Shown here: piece after piece, positions 1-12,500 of the stretch
How the letters are laid out: each line of letters begins with the position of its first letter
Numbering within the stretch: the first letter of the stretch is position 1
NCBI GenBank assembly: GCA_030549495.1
Contig: JAUIRK010000928.1
Location: 881,001-945,000, forward strand
DNA length: 64,000 nucleotides
Direction: 5' to 3'
Source: Nectonema munidae
Lineage: Eukaryota > Nematomorpha > Nectonematoida > Nectonematidae
Notes under the pieces: generated by a model
Database searches by the model: none
What the model saw: only the letters and a program-made list of their open reading frames with translations
What the model was told of the DNA's origin: nothing
Translations under genes and position numbers: made by a program

Positions 1-918
1 TATATTATATGCTAGTGACGCTATCTTTTTTATCAGTGATAATACTGAAACCGCTATCGGTTAACTCTTACCTAAATTCACGAATCTTTTACAAATTAGA
101 CAAATTCAATTATCTCTTTTTGTTCATAAATGTATAAATCTAAAACATGAAATTAATTTTAATTATTGTTTAAATCGCCAGTTTCATCATCACAACTTAC
201 GCAATAAACACAATTTAAGAAATATAAGATACAAATTTGCCAAAAGTAATAAATTTTTTATTAAAAAGTCCATAAAAACCTGGAATAGCCTTCCCATTTG
301 TATTAGGCTTCTGAAAAACACTTGTAATTTCAAACGTAAATGTAAAAATTTTTTTATTTCAACTCGTTAGTGTCTTTGAGTATATTTATTACCCATACTA
401 TATTTTATATCTTTGAGATTTTGGTACTCGTGCTCTTTTGTATTTTTTTTTTAGGTAATTCCTTTTCATATTCCCCTCCAACCACAATGCATCTCTACAT
501 CCAGCATCAATTTTTCGCCAGTTCATCGCTTCTCTATCAGCAATAATTGATATTTGCTTTCTTCTCTCTTTTTTTTACGTATGTATATATATATATATTT
601 TGAAAATTATATGCTTTGTGAACATGTTTGAAAATTGTTTTTCTCCTATATTGATTTTAAAATGATACGTTTTGGAGTTTTTTTATCCTATTATATAACT
701 GTTCCTCACTTCTTTTTTTGCCTTTATAATTATTATCTGGATTTTTTCTCCTATTTTTTATATCATTTTTAAGTCCTGTTGTTAATATGAATTTAGTATA
801 GTGTTCCTATTTTTTTATAGGTGTGACAATAACCTATTTGGTTTGATCCACCATGCTGTGTTATTATTCTTATTCTTCCCTCTTTTTTTTTATTATTAAA
901 TAAAATAAAAATAAATTC
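1..918 (+). mobile_element. Non-LTR retrotransposon (LINE) 3' end
   Basis: The frame ending at the TAG at 368-370 encodes a basic tail with the motif KTWNSLPICIR. This motif is typical of the extreme C-terminus of CR1/Jockey-group reverse transcriptases, where a conserved Trp-Asn-Ser-Leu-Pro precedes a short basic end. A T-rich 3' UTR follows, and an A-rich AAATAAAATA tail near 893-918 is a plausible element end. The rest of the element lies outside the window. There is no intact catalytic domain here, so this is a partial copy. The family call rests on the C-terminal motif only. Confidence 0.6.
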
Positions 919-1964
919 TTTTATAGAAATTATAAAAAATGTTTTTTAATGGTATTCTTCAAAAAAAAATAATAGCTGATTTTTCTAACCTTCTGGATAA
1001 CTTCCTCTTACAAGTGAAAAACATAATAAATTTGTTGGATTGATTCTGAATAAAAATCTTCAAAAAAACTGTGATTAACCATCTCAATCATAATGCGAGC
1101 ATATAGCCTTACGCCTGAAAGTGCTTTGATCCAGCCAACCAACTGATATAAGCAATTATTTGAATTTAAGTACTGAAGGAGGGGCTGGTTAAATATTAAT
1201 TAAGCCTATAAGATAAAATACTAGGAGATTTGAAATCTAACCCTTTAAAGTTTTACAATAATACAGAATACCATACTACATTGTTTGTTCTTTTTTGTTT
1301 TTAAAAAACATTTTTGCCTTCTATTTAATCCGTTTTTTATATGGATTCTTGTTTTTTGTATAATTATTTGAATTTTTTGTTTATCTAATTCAAATTTCAT
1401 ATTAAAATATATTTATTGCTAAGATCAGCTTTAATTATACAATAAATAGTTATAACTTTAAAAAGAAAGAAATGATTTCTTTTCAAAATACACATGGGTT
1501 TTAGAAAACAAAGTTTGAAAAACAGATAGCTTTATGTTTGTGTTACTTATACATAATACATAAAAATTTTAAATTAAAATAAAGTTTTACCACTATTTTC
1601 TAGCTATTTTAAATAGTTTTATAGTTTAAATAGTTTTTAAGGAGGGGTGCAAGTATTTGGTTTAATGACGACTTCGTGTCAGAGTGTGAACGTAAGAATA
1701 ACCAGAGGAAAGACATAAAAATACGTCAAAAAAATCTATCTTATTCATTTTATTCATTCAATTTTAGATCCTTTTTCTGAGTTTATTTTTTTGTCAAAAA
1801 CCGTACCTATTTAAAAATTTACCTAACATTTACTTGTCCTGTTGAAAAAATAAAAGCAGCTAATATTAAGAATTTTTTATTAGTTTAAGATTTATATTAC
1901 CCAAATGATATATTACCAATCTTTACTAGACGATTCAGATTATATATTCATATTTTTATGTCCT
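919..1964. other. AT-rich intergenic DNA, nothing recognised
   Basis: I see no long coding frame, splice-flanked exon, inverted repeat or RNA gene here. The stretch is AT-rich with short homopolymers. Confidence 0.5.
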
Positions 1965-3665
1965 GTTGCATTGCCAACTTTTTCTACTTCAACATTTAAT
2001 ATGGTAAATGAAATACTTTTTGTGATAACCAGGGCGAGGAAAAATTGACCCAAAAAATTGGAAAAAATTGACTTTTACTCAGAGAAAAAATTGACTTTTT
2101 AAAGTTTCATTGAATTGAACAACTATGAACACTTTAGAGAAAGTATTAAAAATTATTTCAAAGAATCCATGACTTTGTAATACAACAACATATAATTAAT
2201 GACATTTTCTGATTTAAAATTCGATCATTTTCTAGCAGTTTTTTCAGTTTAGAAAAAGATCTTTCTACTTCTAAAGTTAAAATTTGACAATTTTGTAATT
2301 TGGGATAAGTACTGCGAGAGATTTGAGAGTTTTCCATATTCATGATTTTATTGATTTCATTTTATTTGAATCTATTTTCAAGATAACTTTTAACGCCACA
2401 TTCGTCTTAACTGAAATAATGTTGAAACAAAAAGGCATCTTCGACTGAAAAAGTCTCAATGTTGACTTTTTCCGACTAAATCAATGAATCGTGAATCTTT
2501 TCTAATTATTGTTAGCAAGTTTTGACACAGATTTTCTTAACAATTTCTTGATATTTGGCAATAAAATTCCATCATCTTTATCATTAATTTCTTTACTGCT
2601 GGAAGATTTTAATGAAAATATTTTGCTGCTTGCAACCAATTTGTCAATTTTGTTACAATTGGAACTGAAGTGTTGCCGATAGGTTTGAAAAGAGAACGTC
2701 TTTTTCTATTACTAATTTTGAATGATTTAATGCAGGTAATCTACAAGTTTGCGGGATAACTTAACTTTTAATGTAAACTTGTGTAAAAGATATGAAAACA
2801 TGCAATGATAAAAAAGTTTGGGAATAAAATTCCATAACTTCTGCAGCGGATATATCGTATGTAGCCGCGTTTGTCAACAAAAAAAATTTGTCTTACAAAA
2901 AACTTCTTCATGTTTAACCTCAGTCAGGCAAACTTTACAGTAAAACCTTTTATTAGATGAAAAAAAGCCCAACTATTGTGGAAGTGTTGATATAAAGAAG
3001 AAATCTTGTATGTATCGCTTATAACAGTTTTAGGCACATTGAATCAAAAAGTGTTAAATATAAAAATTGACTTTATTGACCTAAACTCGAAAAATTGACT
3101 TTGATTGACTTGAAAATTTGAAATTAGTTCAAAAAATTTTAGACTAAACAAGTAAAGATCTTCTTCAAAGACTTTTGCTAAAAGGAAATAAAAGTTGACT
3201 TTATTGACCTTTACTCGCCCTGGTGATAACATTTACTAAATCTTAAAAGGGGTTTTCTTTAACATCATTTTATGAACTTTTTTCTAAAATTTAATAGTGC
3301 CTGCTTTTCTTTCCATTGAACTGTATCAAATTTTTCTTACTGAAAATATTTTTGTTTAAACATCCTCGGTTGAGTGTTTTCTTCTCAAGGCACTGCACTA
3401 TTTGTGTGGAACTATGAGCAAAGAAGACTCGCTCCTGAATCGAATGGGGTATCGAAGCACCTTACTCCCGACACCATAAATGCCGAAAATAAGTCTAATA
3501 ATTAATTTTCCTCAAGATTAGAAAAACCTAAAAGGGTTTTCTCTTTATAATATTTAAAATAATGGCTCAAAGAATCTCTGTGGCTAAAAGTAAAACAAAG
3601 TAGGTAAAATAAAATAAAAATCCCTAAATTTAGCAACTTTTTCTCTAAATTTACAACACTGATCC
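1965..3665. repeat. Dispersed repeat R1, copy 1, split by a hAT insertion
   Basis: The flanks 1965-2029 and 3231-3665 together match 52858-53265 in order and orientation. Shared stretches include TTTACTAAATCTT, AACTATGAG, GATTAGGAAAAC-like runs and TTTAGCAAC. The two flanks are separated by the 1.2-kb hAT element at 2030-3222, which the 52.9-kb copy lacks. The repeat has no recognisable coding capacity and its class is unknown. Confidence 0.6.
2030..3222 (-). mobile_element. Degenerate hAT transposon, copy A (CAGGGCGAG ends)
   Basis: The termini are CAGGGCGAGGAAAAATTGAC on the left and, on the complement of the right end, CAGGGCGAGTAAAGGTCAAT. They are flanked by a perfect 8-bp duplication GTGATAAC (2022-2029 and 3223-3230). 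Both features are hallmarks of the hAT superfamily. On the minus strand at 2158-2343 a frame contains LEVERSFSKLKKLL, matching the hAT C-terminal dimerisation domain (ERxFS followed by a Leu-rich helix). The rest of the transposase is decayed beyond reading. A second copy lies at 39200-40366. Inference: a non-autonomous or dead hAT element, young enough to keep an exact target duplication. Confidence 0.85.
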
Positions 3666-4627
3666 TATCGCTGGAATAATGAAACTTTCATTCGTATTAT
3701 TATTGAAATTAATTGGAAACTGAGAGTGCAAGTTTATTGTCGGCTTGGCGTCTTTAGCAACACCCATTTACTTGGCATCTGCTTCACTTTGAGATATGAC
3801 TCTCAAACTTCATTGATTCTTGTCATTTGCTAGTGTTATCAAGTGGTCGAAGACATAGCATAATGTCTCTATGGTAAAATCACCAATGAGGTGAGCTCTA
3901 AAGGTACCAGAGCTCCGTTAGCCTCACACTGCTGAGTGCAGTATGAAGGTCTATCACTGCACCAGCTTTGAGGAGGAGTTGCGTTTATATAGTGGAATGT
4001 TGGGTAATAATATAATGGTGGTAGTGTGTTCAATGGAAAAAAATAATAAATTTTGATAATATAAATAAAGTTTGCCCCTCCTAAATATGTATGGATTTCG
4101 CCTCTGTCGTAAACACACATATATATATATACTTTGAATAAGATAGTAAAATTTTATGAAAATTTAAAAATATTTTTTATTGTAATCAACGTTTTTTATT
4201 TTCAGGATTGTATGAGCTGCTGTGATAACATATCTAATGCAGCAATGATGTAGTTTTAAATTCGCTACCCATGCGCTTTCTCAATTGTTCACTAGAGAAC
4301 TCATTCTTGTTAAACTAAATTTCGCTTCACAAGTTTTATTAAACCCAAAAGTATACGAAAATTTATCATGGAAATGTTGGAGCCAACAGAGAAGAAAAAA
4401 CATGATAATAAATAGTAAAATAATTAAATAACCATTACTCATAAAAATAAAGAAAATCACCATACCCGTGTCTAATAACAGGGGACCTTCATTTACTAAT
4501 ACAATTTTTTAATGCGGAAACAGACAATAAGGAGATCAAAACATGGAAGCCATGAAGAATTAACTTTTTGTAATGATGAATTTGTACATTGTTGATAATT
4601 AGGACAAGACTCTCAATCCGTTTTGAC
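3666..4627. other. Intergenic DNA with a (TA)n run
   Basis: No gene is recognised. A short (TA)n run lies near 4119-4134. The stretch 3890-3985 is less AT-rich than its surroundings and resembles a degraded repeat, but I cannot name it. The 83-codon minus frame at 3869-4120 has no recognisable motif. Confidence 0.4.
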
Positions 4628-4971
4628 TAGTGGTTCTTGCATGTGGCTCTCAACCTCTTGTTTTGTGTCCTGCATAACAAAGTTGCAGAAAAATAAGTTA
4701 GCAATATCATACCAAAACTATCAGGATTTTGCAAAATTATTGTTCTATTAATTGTACCGTACATATTTTGGAAAATAGTTTGGTATCTATGATCTGCTCT
4801 TAAATTTTGTTTTCCCATGATGTGTCTATGGCATTGGCAGATTTAAACGGTGCAAACGCACATCCGCTATTTTTGAGTATACCAAAAATAGCGTTTTTGT
4901 TTTGTTGCGGCCCTCTACTACTTTCGTCGTTCTTAATTTTGCCTTTTGTTAAAAAGTGTTGAGAACCACTG
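4628..4971. mobile_element. hAT-type MITE
   Basis: The left end TAGTGGTTCTTGCATG and the complement of the right end CAGTGGTTCTCAAC form imperfect terminal inverted repeats of the CAGTGGTTCT type common in hAT MITEs. The interior is non-coding. The flanking octamers (GTTTTGAC and TTCTAGTC) do not match well, so either the target duplication has decayed or one end is misplaced. Confidence 0.5.
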
Positions 4972-5080
4972 TTCTAGTCAAACATTTAAAATTTTTCTAT
5001 TTTATTCTTTTTAAGCAATGAATATACATTTTTTTATTTAAAATTATAAATATACTTTCATATACATTTTTTTGATTCAT

Positions 5081-5235
5081 AATTATTCAAAAACATTTTA
5101 TAATGGATCATTTTAATAAAAATGTTAAGCATTTTTTGCAAGTACAAATATTAATTGCATGCAAGGTTTTTTTATGGCTTTTATGTGAAAATTTCCTTGG
5201 AGGCGGTCCATAGCTTTCATCAGCTTTTTAACCCT
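5081..5235 (+). repeat. Fragment of the 24.6-kb hAT MITE family
   Basis: The sequence from the ATTCAAAAACATTTTATAAT block to the TTTTTAACCC block matches the interior of the hAT MITE at 24649-25074 almost base for base, including ATTAATTGCATGCAAGG. Neither terminus is present. The fragment is fused directly to an RTE LINE tail on its right. Confidence 0.65.
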
Positions 5236-5244
5236 ATATAAGGC

Positions 5245-5705
5245 AGGATAAATTTTGGAATCATATGTATAGTCTATCTTGGGATATGGAAGTGAAACTT
5301 GGATATTGAAAAAAGAGCAGTAGAAAAAGATTGAAGCTTTTGAAATGTGGTGTTACAGAAGAATTCTCAGAATAACTTGGACAGCCCACGTGATGAACCT
5401 TGAAGTACTGAAAAGAATGAAAATGATGGACACATGTCTTTTGAAATGCATTGAAAAAAGAAAAAGCATTTATCGGGCACATACTGAGAGGTAGTGGCGG
5501 AGAAGAGTTGAAAGAAATCACGAACACTTTTGGATCGACAAAAGGGAAAGGAAGTGGAAGAAAAAGAATAAATTGGTTTGACGAATGACAGAAGGAAATT
5601 ACGAAGAACTGAAGAGACTTGCAAATGATAGAGAAAAATACAGAAAGAAATGTCAAGAATATATTGAAGAAAGGCTTCATGCCAATCTTCGAAAACGAAG
5701 AGGCT
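5245..5705 (+). mobile_element. RTE-type LINE, C-terminal fragment
   Basis: Plus-strand frames read in turn AFEMWCYRRILRI, then FIGHILRGSG, then a basic GRKRINWFD block, then a LKRLANDREKYR-like stretch. This order matches the post-RT C-terminal region of RTE and related non-LTR elements (AFEMWCYRRxLRIxW, then WxFxGHxLR, then GRxRxxWxD). The blocks lie in different frames, so several indels have broken it. The copy is 5'-truncated, as is usual for LINEs. The 139-codon frame on the opposite strand is its shadow. Confidence 0.7.
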
Positions 5706-6222
5706 AAATAGAAGGAGAAAAAGGCAGGATAAAATGATGTGATTAACTGGCAGAGGGTAGGGGGATTCTACCCGATATAAAATTACTCAAAACTAAAAAA
5801 AACGATGATATTTTAATACTTGTTTAACTACATGTCATCTATATTTCAAATGATCTGAATGTGGCGCTAAGCTTTTTTTCAAACCTCAAGCTAAACATTA
5901 TTATTCATAAATCAAAACTGACACATGCTTTCAATTGATATTTTATTATTATATGCATTGTTTTTAAGTATATGCCAGCCTTAAAATGCGCTTTAAACTA
6001 TTGTTCACTTCATATTTATTTATATATTTTATTTCTTTTTAAATTATTTTATTTATCCATTTTTATTATGTATTATAAACATATATATATATGCCAAATA
6101 GACAAAATATATAAACAATATTTTAAACGCATTTTCATTTTTGAAAAAAAGATATAATGCAAACGTATGCATATATAAATTATGAGTTTAAAAAAAAAGA
6201 ATTTTTATAATTATAAACATTT
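5706..6222. other. AT-rich DNA, nothing recognised
   Basis: No convincing gene, inverted repeat or RNA was seen. A 61-codon AT-rich frame at 5972-6157 has no known motif and sits in low-complexity sequence. Confidence 0.45.
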
Positions 6223-8190
6223 TCAAGTGTTCATATCAAAGCAGTTTAAACACCGACAAACTGAATCTTCATTACAACAAGGTTCGCCACATTTTTGACA
6301 CTGTTGTTTTACTTTCTTCAAATTATCCCTTTTTCTTTTTATGATTTATTCCAGAAATTTTACTGAGGCATGATTTGCAACGTCTCGCAGTACCAACGTT
6401 GATGAAATTTTGTGTTCTTTGCTTTGGAATAGTTCTTTGTGTTTTTCCAATAAAACAATAAATTTTTTTTTTAGACTAGAAGACAAACCACTCAGAGATT
6501 TTTCTGCTATATAAGGAATCACTATTGCCTTCACAAGATCGATTCCGAACATTAAGAAATCAATTTTTCGTGGATTAAGATTATTTTTCAAGGAAAAAAC
6601 TGTTCCTGAGGAAGTATCAAGAATATAACTCCAGGCTTTAGAAGTCCATTTTCTATTTTTTCTAACTACAGTACTATATCCAATTCTTTGGTCTATAATA
6701 TCTGTTGCGCCTTTAGTGTAGTCGTATAATTTGAATATTGCAGGCTTTTTTTTTATCATCTTTTGTTACTCCGAAAAGTGATGGATAGGATGAAGCAAAT
6801 AGCACTACTTTGTCACGTTTAGATTTTTTTTAACATTATAGCAATGAAGACCCAAAAACTTTGAGTTTGTTGTCTCCCAAATTGCTTTGTATGAAGTTTT
6901 TTCGTTTGTAATAATATTTTTAATTTCATCTGGTATGCCTCTTTTACTTGGCATTATTGTTCTAACACACGTAATTCGTTTTTTTAACAACCTCAAAATT
7001 ATAGGAATTTAAGTGTAAAATCTATCCAAAGTAAGATTTCTTCCTCCTAAGCTTCCTGTCATTGCTTGATTTAATATAGTAAGGGCTTGTTTCATTTTCA
7101 GGTTTCCAGAATAAACTAAAGACTGGTATGTGAAAGGATACTCAACGGAATTGATTGAGCGGAAAAGAAGACCATGTTTGTTGTGCTTGGAAGGATTATA
7201 AATTTTGATCTTTATAACCGTCTTTGATGGGTATAAAGTTTCGTCAAGAATAAGAAAAACAAAAGGATTCATTCACTTTGAACAATTGTGTTTGAATATT
7301 TCAAAAATACTTCGAAAGGCCCCAAGCTGATCAGACGTCCACCTTTGAGGCCTAGACAAAATGTCATCAAAACAAAGATGTCTATTCAAAAAGTAATATC
7401 TCTTACAACTCATTGTAGAAGCAAACAAAGGACATCTAAATTCTGACCACAAAAAAGATGCTCTTAAAAAGTTTTGCCGGAGCAAAGCCCGAAGATAAGT
7501 TATGCCAATATAAGCTTTTATTTCTTCAACGTTCGTTAACTTTATATGAGGATATTTTGCATCCTGTAAAAAAAATCAGTATTTCTTTTTTTAATATAAA
7601 CATTAGTTTTTTCAACTACTTCGAATATGATTTCTTTACTTATGAACAAATGAAAACACTCTGGAGGATTGCTTGCTGTAACATTACTTTTAATACCAAC
7701 GTGATTTCTTATGTTTTCTCTACTTTGCCTCCCTATATTTGATGGCTTTCTTGTCGAGTGAAATTTAAATCTTGAAATTCTTTTTCTTTTGGAGTAGCTT
7801 TCAAAACGGAGTTAAACATCTGAAAGACATTTTCATCTAAAATATCAAAGTTTTCTCCATTGAGAGCCTCTTCAATGCAGCATTCTTCTTTTAGATGTGT
7901 TTTGGACAAAATGTCTTACTTTTCTGTCATTGCCACCATCATCTGAAGAAACAGAATGACTTGAAAAATCTTTAGTGGAAGAAAAATTCAGAGATTTTGA
8001 TTCTTCGCTTTCACTAGATCTTTGAGAGATAGTTGCAATAGCTTCATGATCTTATGTATAATTCAAATCGAAAATAATTTGTAAAGCTTCTGAGATTTCA
8101 AAAATACTCTGCTGAGAAGCGCTTTTTCTGATTTCTTCGGAATTTTTAACTTTTTTTTGTTTTGTAAAAAATTCCTCTTTTTAAAGACAT
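6223..8190 (-). mobile_element. piggyBac transposase relic
   Basis: Successive minus-strand frames give a piggyBac transposase in order. An acidic, Ser-rich N-terminal part lies at about 7900-8190. The core then runs WSEFRCPLFASTMSCKRYYF, LILDETLYPSK, LTLDRFYT and YDYTKGATDIIDQRIG. Aspartates survive at all four catalytic positions known for the family (DET, LDR, TDIID). A Cys-rich C-terminal domain (CQKCGEPCC, then CRCLNCF) ends at the stop 6223-6225. The frame shifts several times, including near 7272, 7000 and 6780, so the gene is dead. piggyBac elements cut and paste at TTAA. No terminal repeats could be assigned. It is a possible source of the enzyme that once moved the TTAA MITEs in this window, but that link is inference. 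Confidence 0.85.
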
Positions 8191-9582
8191 GGTATAAATG
8201 TTTATTTAAAATCTCTAAAAGAATATAATGAATTATTAGAAAACAAAATAATTAGCAAAACTAACAAAAAATTTTCAAAATATAAACTAGAATTATTTGG
8301 GGCTATAAAAGAAAAATAAAATTTGAAAATATTTTTTATATAAAAAAAACAAAACTATAATATTTGAGAAAATAAAAAATTTTTTTTTACGTAATCTATT
8401 TTTGTTTTGTGAGTTTCAAAATGATAGATATTTTAGTATGTCAATTTCTACTGTTATGGTATATATGTTATGTTTAGTTTTGATCCTTACTGATACATAC
8501 ATACGGCATACACAATCATACTTTTTTTATATGAAACAAGATAATGCTGAAAAAATTTTAAAACCACAATATACAGTTATAGGCAGCGTAGAGAAATCAA
8601 ATGTGTTCCTGTGTTTTAGATATAGATCACTCAAATTTTTTTTATATAAACATCGCAAGGTGTCTAGTAGTCTCTTTTTTTCAGACTACATTCACTCAAA
8701 TAAAACTCTCCAACCTTCAGTTATTTGTTTTCAGTTGTTTTCTCTATCAATCAAATATCCTTTCATCAATTCCTGTAATGTGCCTGATAGACTACTTCAT
8801 TTTCAAATGAAAGCCTATTCGCCCCCAATAATTTTGGATTTTTAAACTAGTGTATATACAATATGCAAATTTAATTAAAATATTTTCGCTGGAAGTATAG
8901 TATTTAAATTTGACCAATTTTGTAAAAAAATATAAAGTAGTCTTATAAATTTAGGTATGCGCTGAATAAACTCTATTTTAAAGGATTGCTTGAATATTTG
9001 GTCTCCCGTGGTATTACCAGACCAATAATTTTGAAAATTGCAAAAAAAAATCGATGAGATAAAAAGCAAACAAGATGTTAATAAGAATAACTTGAATAGC
9101 TCTAAAATCATCTTCATAAGTCGGGACTTTTTGATTGATTAATACTATCCTATACTTTTAGAATTTGTATAAATATTTAAGAAAAGTCAAAGTTTTATCA
9201 TAATATCTAAAGTAGTTTTTCCAAAACAGCGCACTGAAATGCGGGCAGATTCCGCTTCCTGCCTCAGATAGGACTAAAGGGGTCCATGGCTGAATAAAGG
9301 TTAAGAATCCCTGTTCTTGATTTTTTCCTGTTCTTGATCTCTCCGGCCCCTCCACTAACGAAACCATATAAAGGGTCCTGTAAAATTACAATCTCACAAC
9401 TTTAAATAATTGAGATGCTTTTCTAATTGTAATAAAATGTTTATATTTTTATTTTATTGAATTATTATATAAATTCTACATGTTTGGAGAAAATCCTCCA
9501 TTTTTTGGTTGCCGATAATGGTAAAAAAAAATTAGTCGAATAATTAAACGCATATTTTTTAATTTATCCAGTTTTTATTTAG
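8191..9582. other. Intergenic DNA with a hAT MITE fragment
   Basis: The segment 9273-9313 matches the right terminus of the hAT MITE at 24649-25074 (AAAGGGGTCCATG, then GGTTAAGAATCCCTG). It is followed by three short CCTGTTCTTGAT-like tandem copies. A 147-codon frame at 8402-8845 is AT-rich and matches nothing I recognise. The missing first exon of the HIT-finger gene should lie somewhere here or further left, but I could not place it. Confidence 0.4.
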
Positions 9583-12500
9583 CTGTGAATCTAACTTGGC
9601 TTTGTATTCGTGTCCAACGTGTTTTAAAAAATACTGCTCACTTGCATGCTACAACTGTAAAAAGCACAATAAATGCTCTCAAAGATTTTTCAAGAAATGC
9701 GTTTTATCAGAATTTAAGGCGAATAAAAGTGGGTAATCTATCAAATATCTTTCCCTCGATGATTTTAGCATTTTTAAATTGACATTTTTAGAGCTTTTTC
9801 GCAACAGATAAATAAATTACTGCTTCAAGATGAAAACCAACATCCTACTTCAGATTTAATAAATGTTGATGGTGAGTCGAATTTATAACTATTTTGAATT
9901 GCTTCACTCTTATCATATGTGTTTGGGCTACTTTCATAATAAATAAAAGGCTTTTTTTTTTACAAAAGATACACCCATAGAACTCTTGAAAATACTCCAC
10001 GGTACCTTTACCTGTGTAAAAATGTATTCAGTTTCACGCTGTCTTAGATGCACTATATTTTATCTGCGTTGTGTTATATAACAAATTTGAAAACTTTCTA
10101 TGTATATATAAAAAGATGTTAGTGTTAAGTCCATTTTTATTATCATAATGTTCTTCTGTTCACTGTTGTCCGGTTTTTACCACTAAATATGCTTATATTG
10201 TAGTGAGAATCATTTAAAAATCTTACTATAGTAATTTTTAACTCTCTGGTGACACTAGTGTTCCAAAAATGAAATGACTGTATGGAAAAAGGAAGCAGAC
10301 AATTAGTGTTCAAAATTCTGGTAGTTAAAGGGTTAAAAATTAACTAAACCAAAGACTTGCATTGTATATTGAACCCGCGTTGCCAGAGTGCCCTGTTTAT
10401 GGTAAAATTACTACTTTTTTTCCAAGTGTATGTTAGTAATTTTTAATATTTTCCTAAAGTTTGAGACACATAACTTAATTTTTAGCCAACAAATTATTTG
10501 ATCTATTTGCCTTAAAATATATATTCATTATTTAAAATTTGATACAATATGATTTAGAGATATCTTGTATTTATATTAACTATTGCAAATATCTAGTATA
10601 AACAGATACGAAAATAAGCCATTTTATATCCTTTCTTCTCACGTTCAAAATCTTTTGAAAGCTCAATTGGGAAAATGCTTTTCCAGCCTCAATTGCAAAA
10701 TGGCCGTCTGACAATTTAAAATTATAAAATTTAAAGGAATTGAAAAAAAAATTTCCTTGAAGATTTAGTTATTTTAAATGTCAAACTAATCCATTACTAA
10801 ACTTTTTTGCTTCGTAACCCCGTTTAAAATGTAAATATTTTTTCTGATTACATAGCGCATTTTAGATTTTTTTAAGTGAGATATTGCTTAGGGATGTCGT
10901 TTTATAACAGCCAATATCCTTTACTTTTGCTCAGAAGTTTCTGGGAAAAAGCTGTATTAAACTTTCTAGATTCAATTTTTGGATTTAAACTTTAAAGCAA
11001 GAAAATTTAACAGCTAAAATTGATTGAATACATAAAAAAGATTAGAGTGGGAAAATAATTTAGCCGTGGATTGAAAATCTCTATTTAATTTGATTAGTAA
11101 ATTATACATAACCTTTTTATTTAAATTCATCCTCTTATAAATATCATAAAACTAAGTAAAAAAGAAAAAAAAGCAAAAGATTATTATTTTAAACTTTGGG
11201 TTTTTCTCTTAAAAATGTCAAATTTCAAACTCATATTCATCCAACCTTCTTTAAGTTCTATCCCTTTTATGTTGTATTTACTTGTGTAAATATTTAATCT
11301 CTTTAGATGAGGAATTGTTATCACTCGAAGACCGACTTCAAAATGTTGACCTAGGTTAGCTTATAATTTTTATTTTGGCATCTCTACATTTACTTAACTA
11401 AATTCTTCATTTATTTTATTTAGATTTGAGCGAGTATGATGAAATAATTTCAAATTTAACATCCGATGAGAGAAAAGATTTTGAAAGTTATTTAAATGAT
11501 CCTGATAAATTATGTGAAATCATGCCACATTGGACCCCCTGGTGGCAAAAAGAGGTAATGCTTGGAAACTCTTAAGTTAAGTTAGGAATTGTATGTGACG
11601 TTCGAATCCATCCTCGTGGATATGATTCTCCCATCTGGAAGGCTGAGTCTAGCTAAAATTGGGCCACGAGAGCACTACCTAACCGTAAAAATCGTTGAAT
11701 TCTTCATAGGAAGAAAATCAGCATAAAAAGCCGGTGCCATTTTAAAATGTGATATTTTAAAAGTAATTATGATAAAATAGATGTGTTTTGTCTTTTTCCA
11801 TTGTGCATTAAACCTTACATTTCGCTTTGCAGATGTTTAATCCTTTTTCTTGGATAAAATGATTCAAGCCCCATAAAATTAAACTGATTAGATTTATCAT
11901 TAAAAGATCCATAAAATTAGTTCAATAGGTGAATGAGAAAGAATAGGTATTTAATAAAAATGTAGCCATCTCATTTTGCTTACTTTTTTAAAATATAATA
12001 AAATTAATAATTTATTTATAGCTAATATAAAATAAACATGGTCCAATTAAGACGAATTAAAAGTGAAAATGGTTTTTTCTTTTTCAGAAAACGTTGGTTC
12101 AAGAAGTCAGAAATTGTAAAGAGCCTAACTCTAACTTACGTGTTTGGTCTAAAATATCATCAGTGTCTCTTCCGATAAAGGTAGTGCATTTAATATTAAC
12201 TCTGACAAGGACTATATATGTTAAATTAAGTTCTGTGAATTTGTATTTGTTTTCATTTGGTTAAAAAAGCAAATGAAATGTTAATTACACTAAGCATTAT
12301 GTATTTTCAATATATGATTTATTGTTTTGAAAGGCTGAAATCTCATCTAACTAATTATATTAACTCATCAATACATGTTTATATGTGAGTGCAGTTACGC
12401 GATTCAAAGAAAGAAATGATCATTCTCTCCGTGGGATTCGAGCTGCCTTCTTGTTATTGTTAGTTTTGGGCTTTCATGATAATAATTTTTAATCGTTTCA

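Noticed and set aside
4628-4971. 8-bp target duplication for this MITE
   Set aside because: GTTTTGAC and TTCTAGTC agree at about half of the positions, no better than chance in AT-rich DNA.
5261-5680. 139-codon minus-strand frame
   Set aside because: Antisense to the RTE LINE fragment, rich in Phe and Ser as expected from reversed A/G-rich sequence.
8402-8845. 147-codon open frame, hydrophobic start
   Set aside because: AT-rich with no recognised motif, no splice context and no support as a gene; probably chance.
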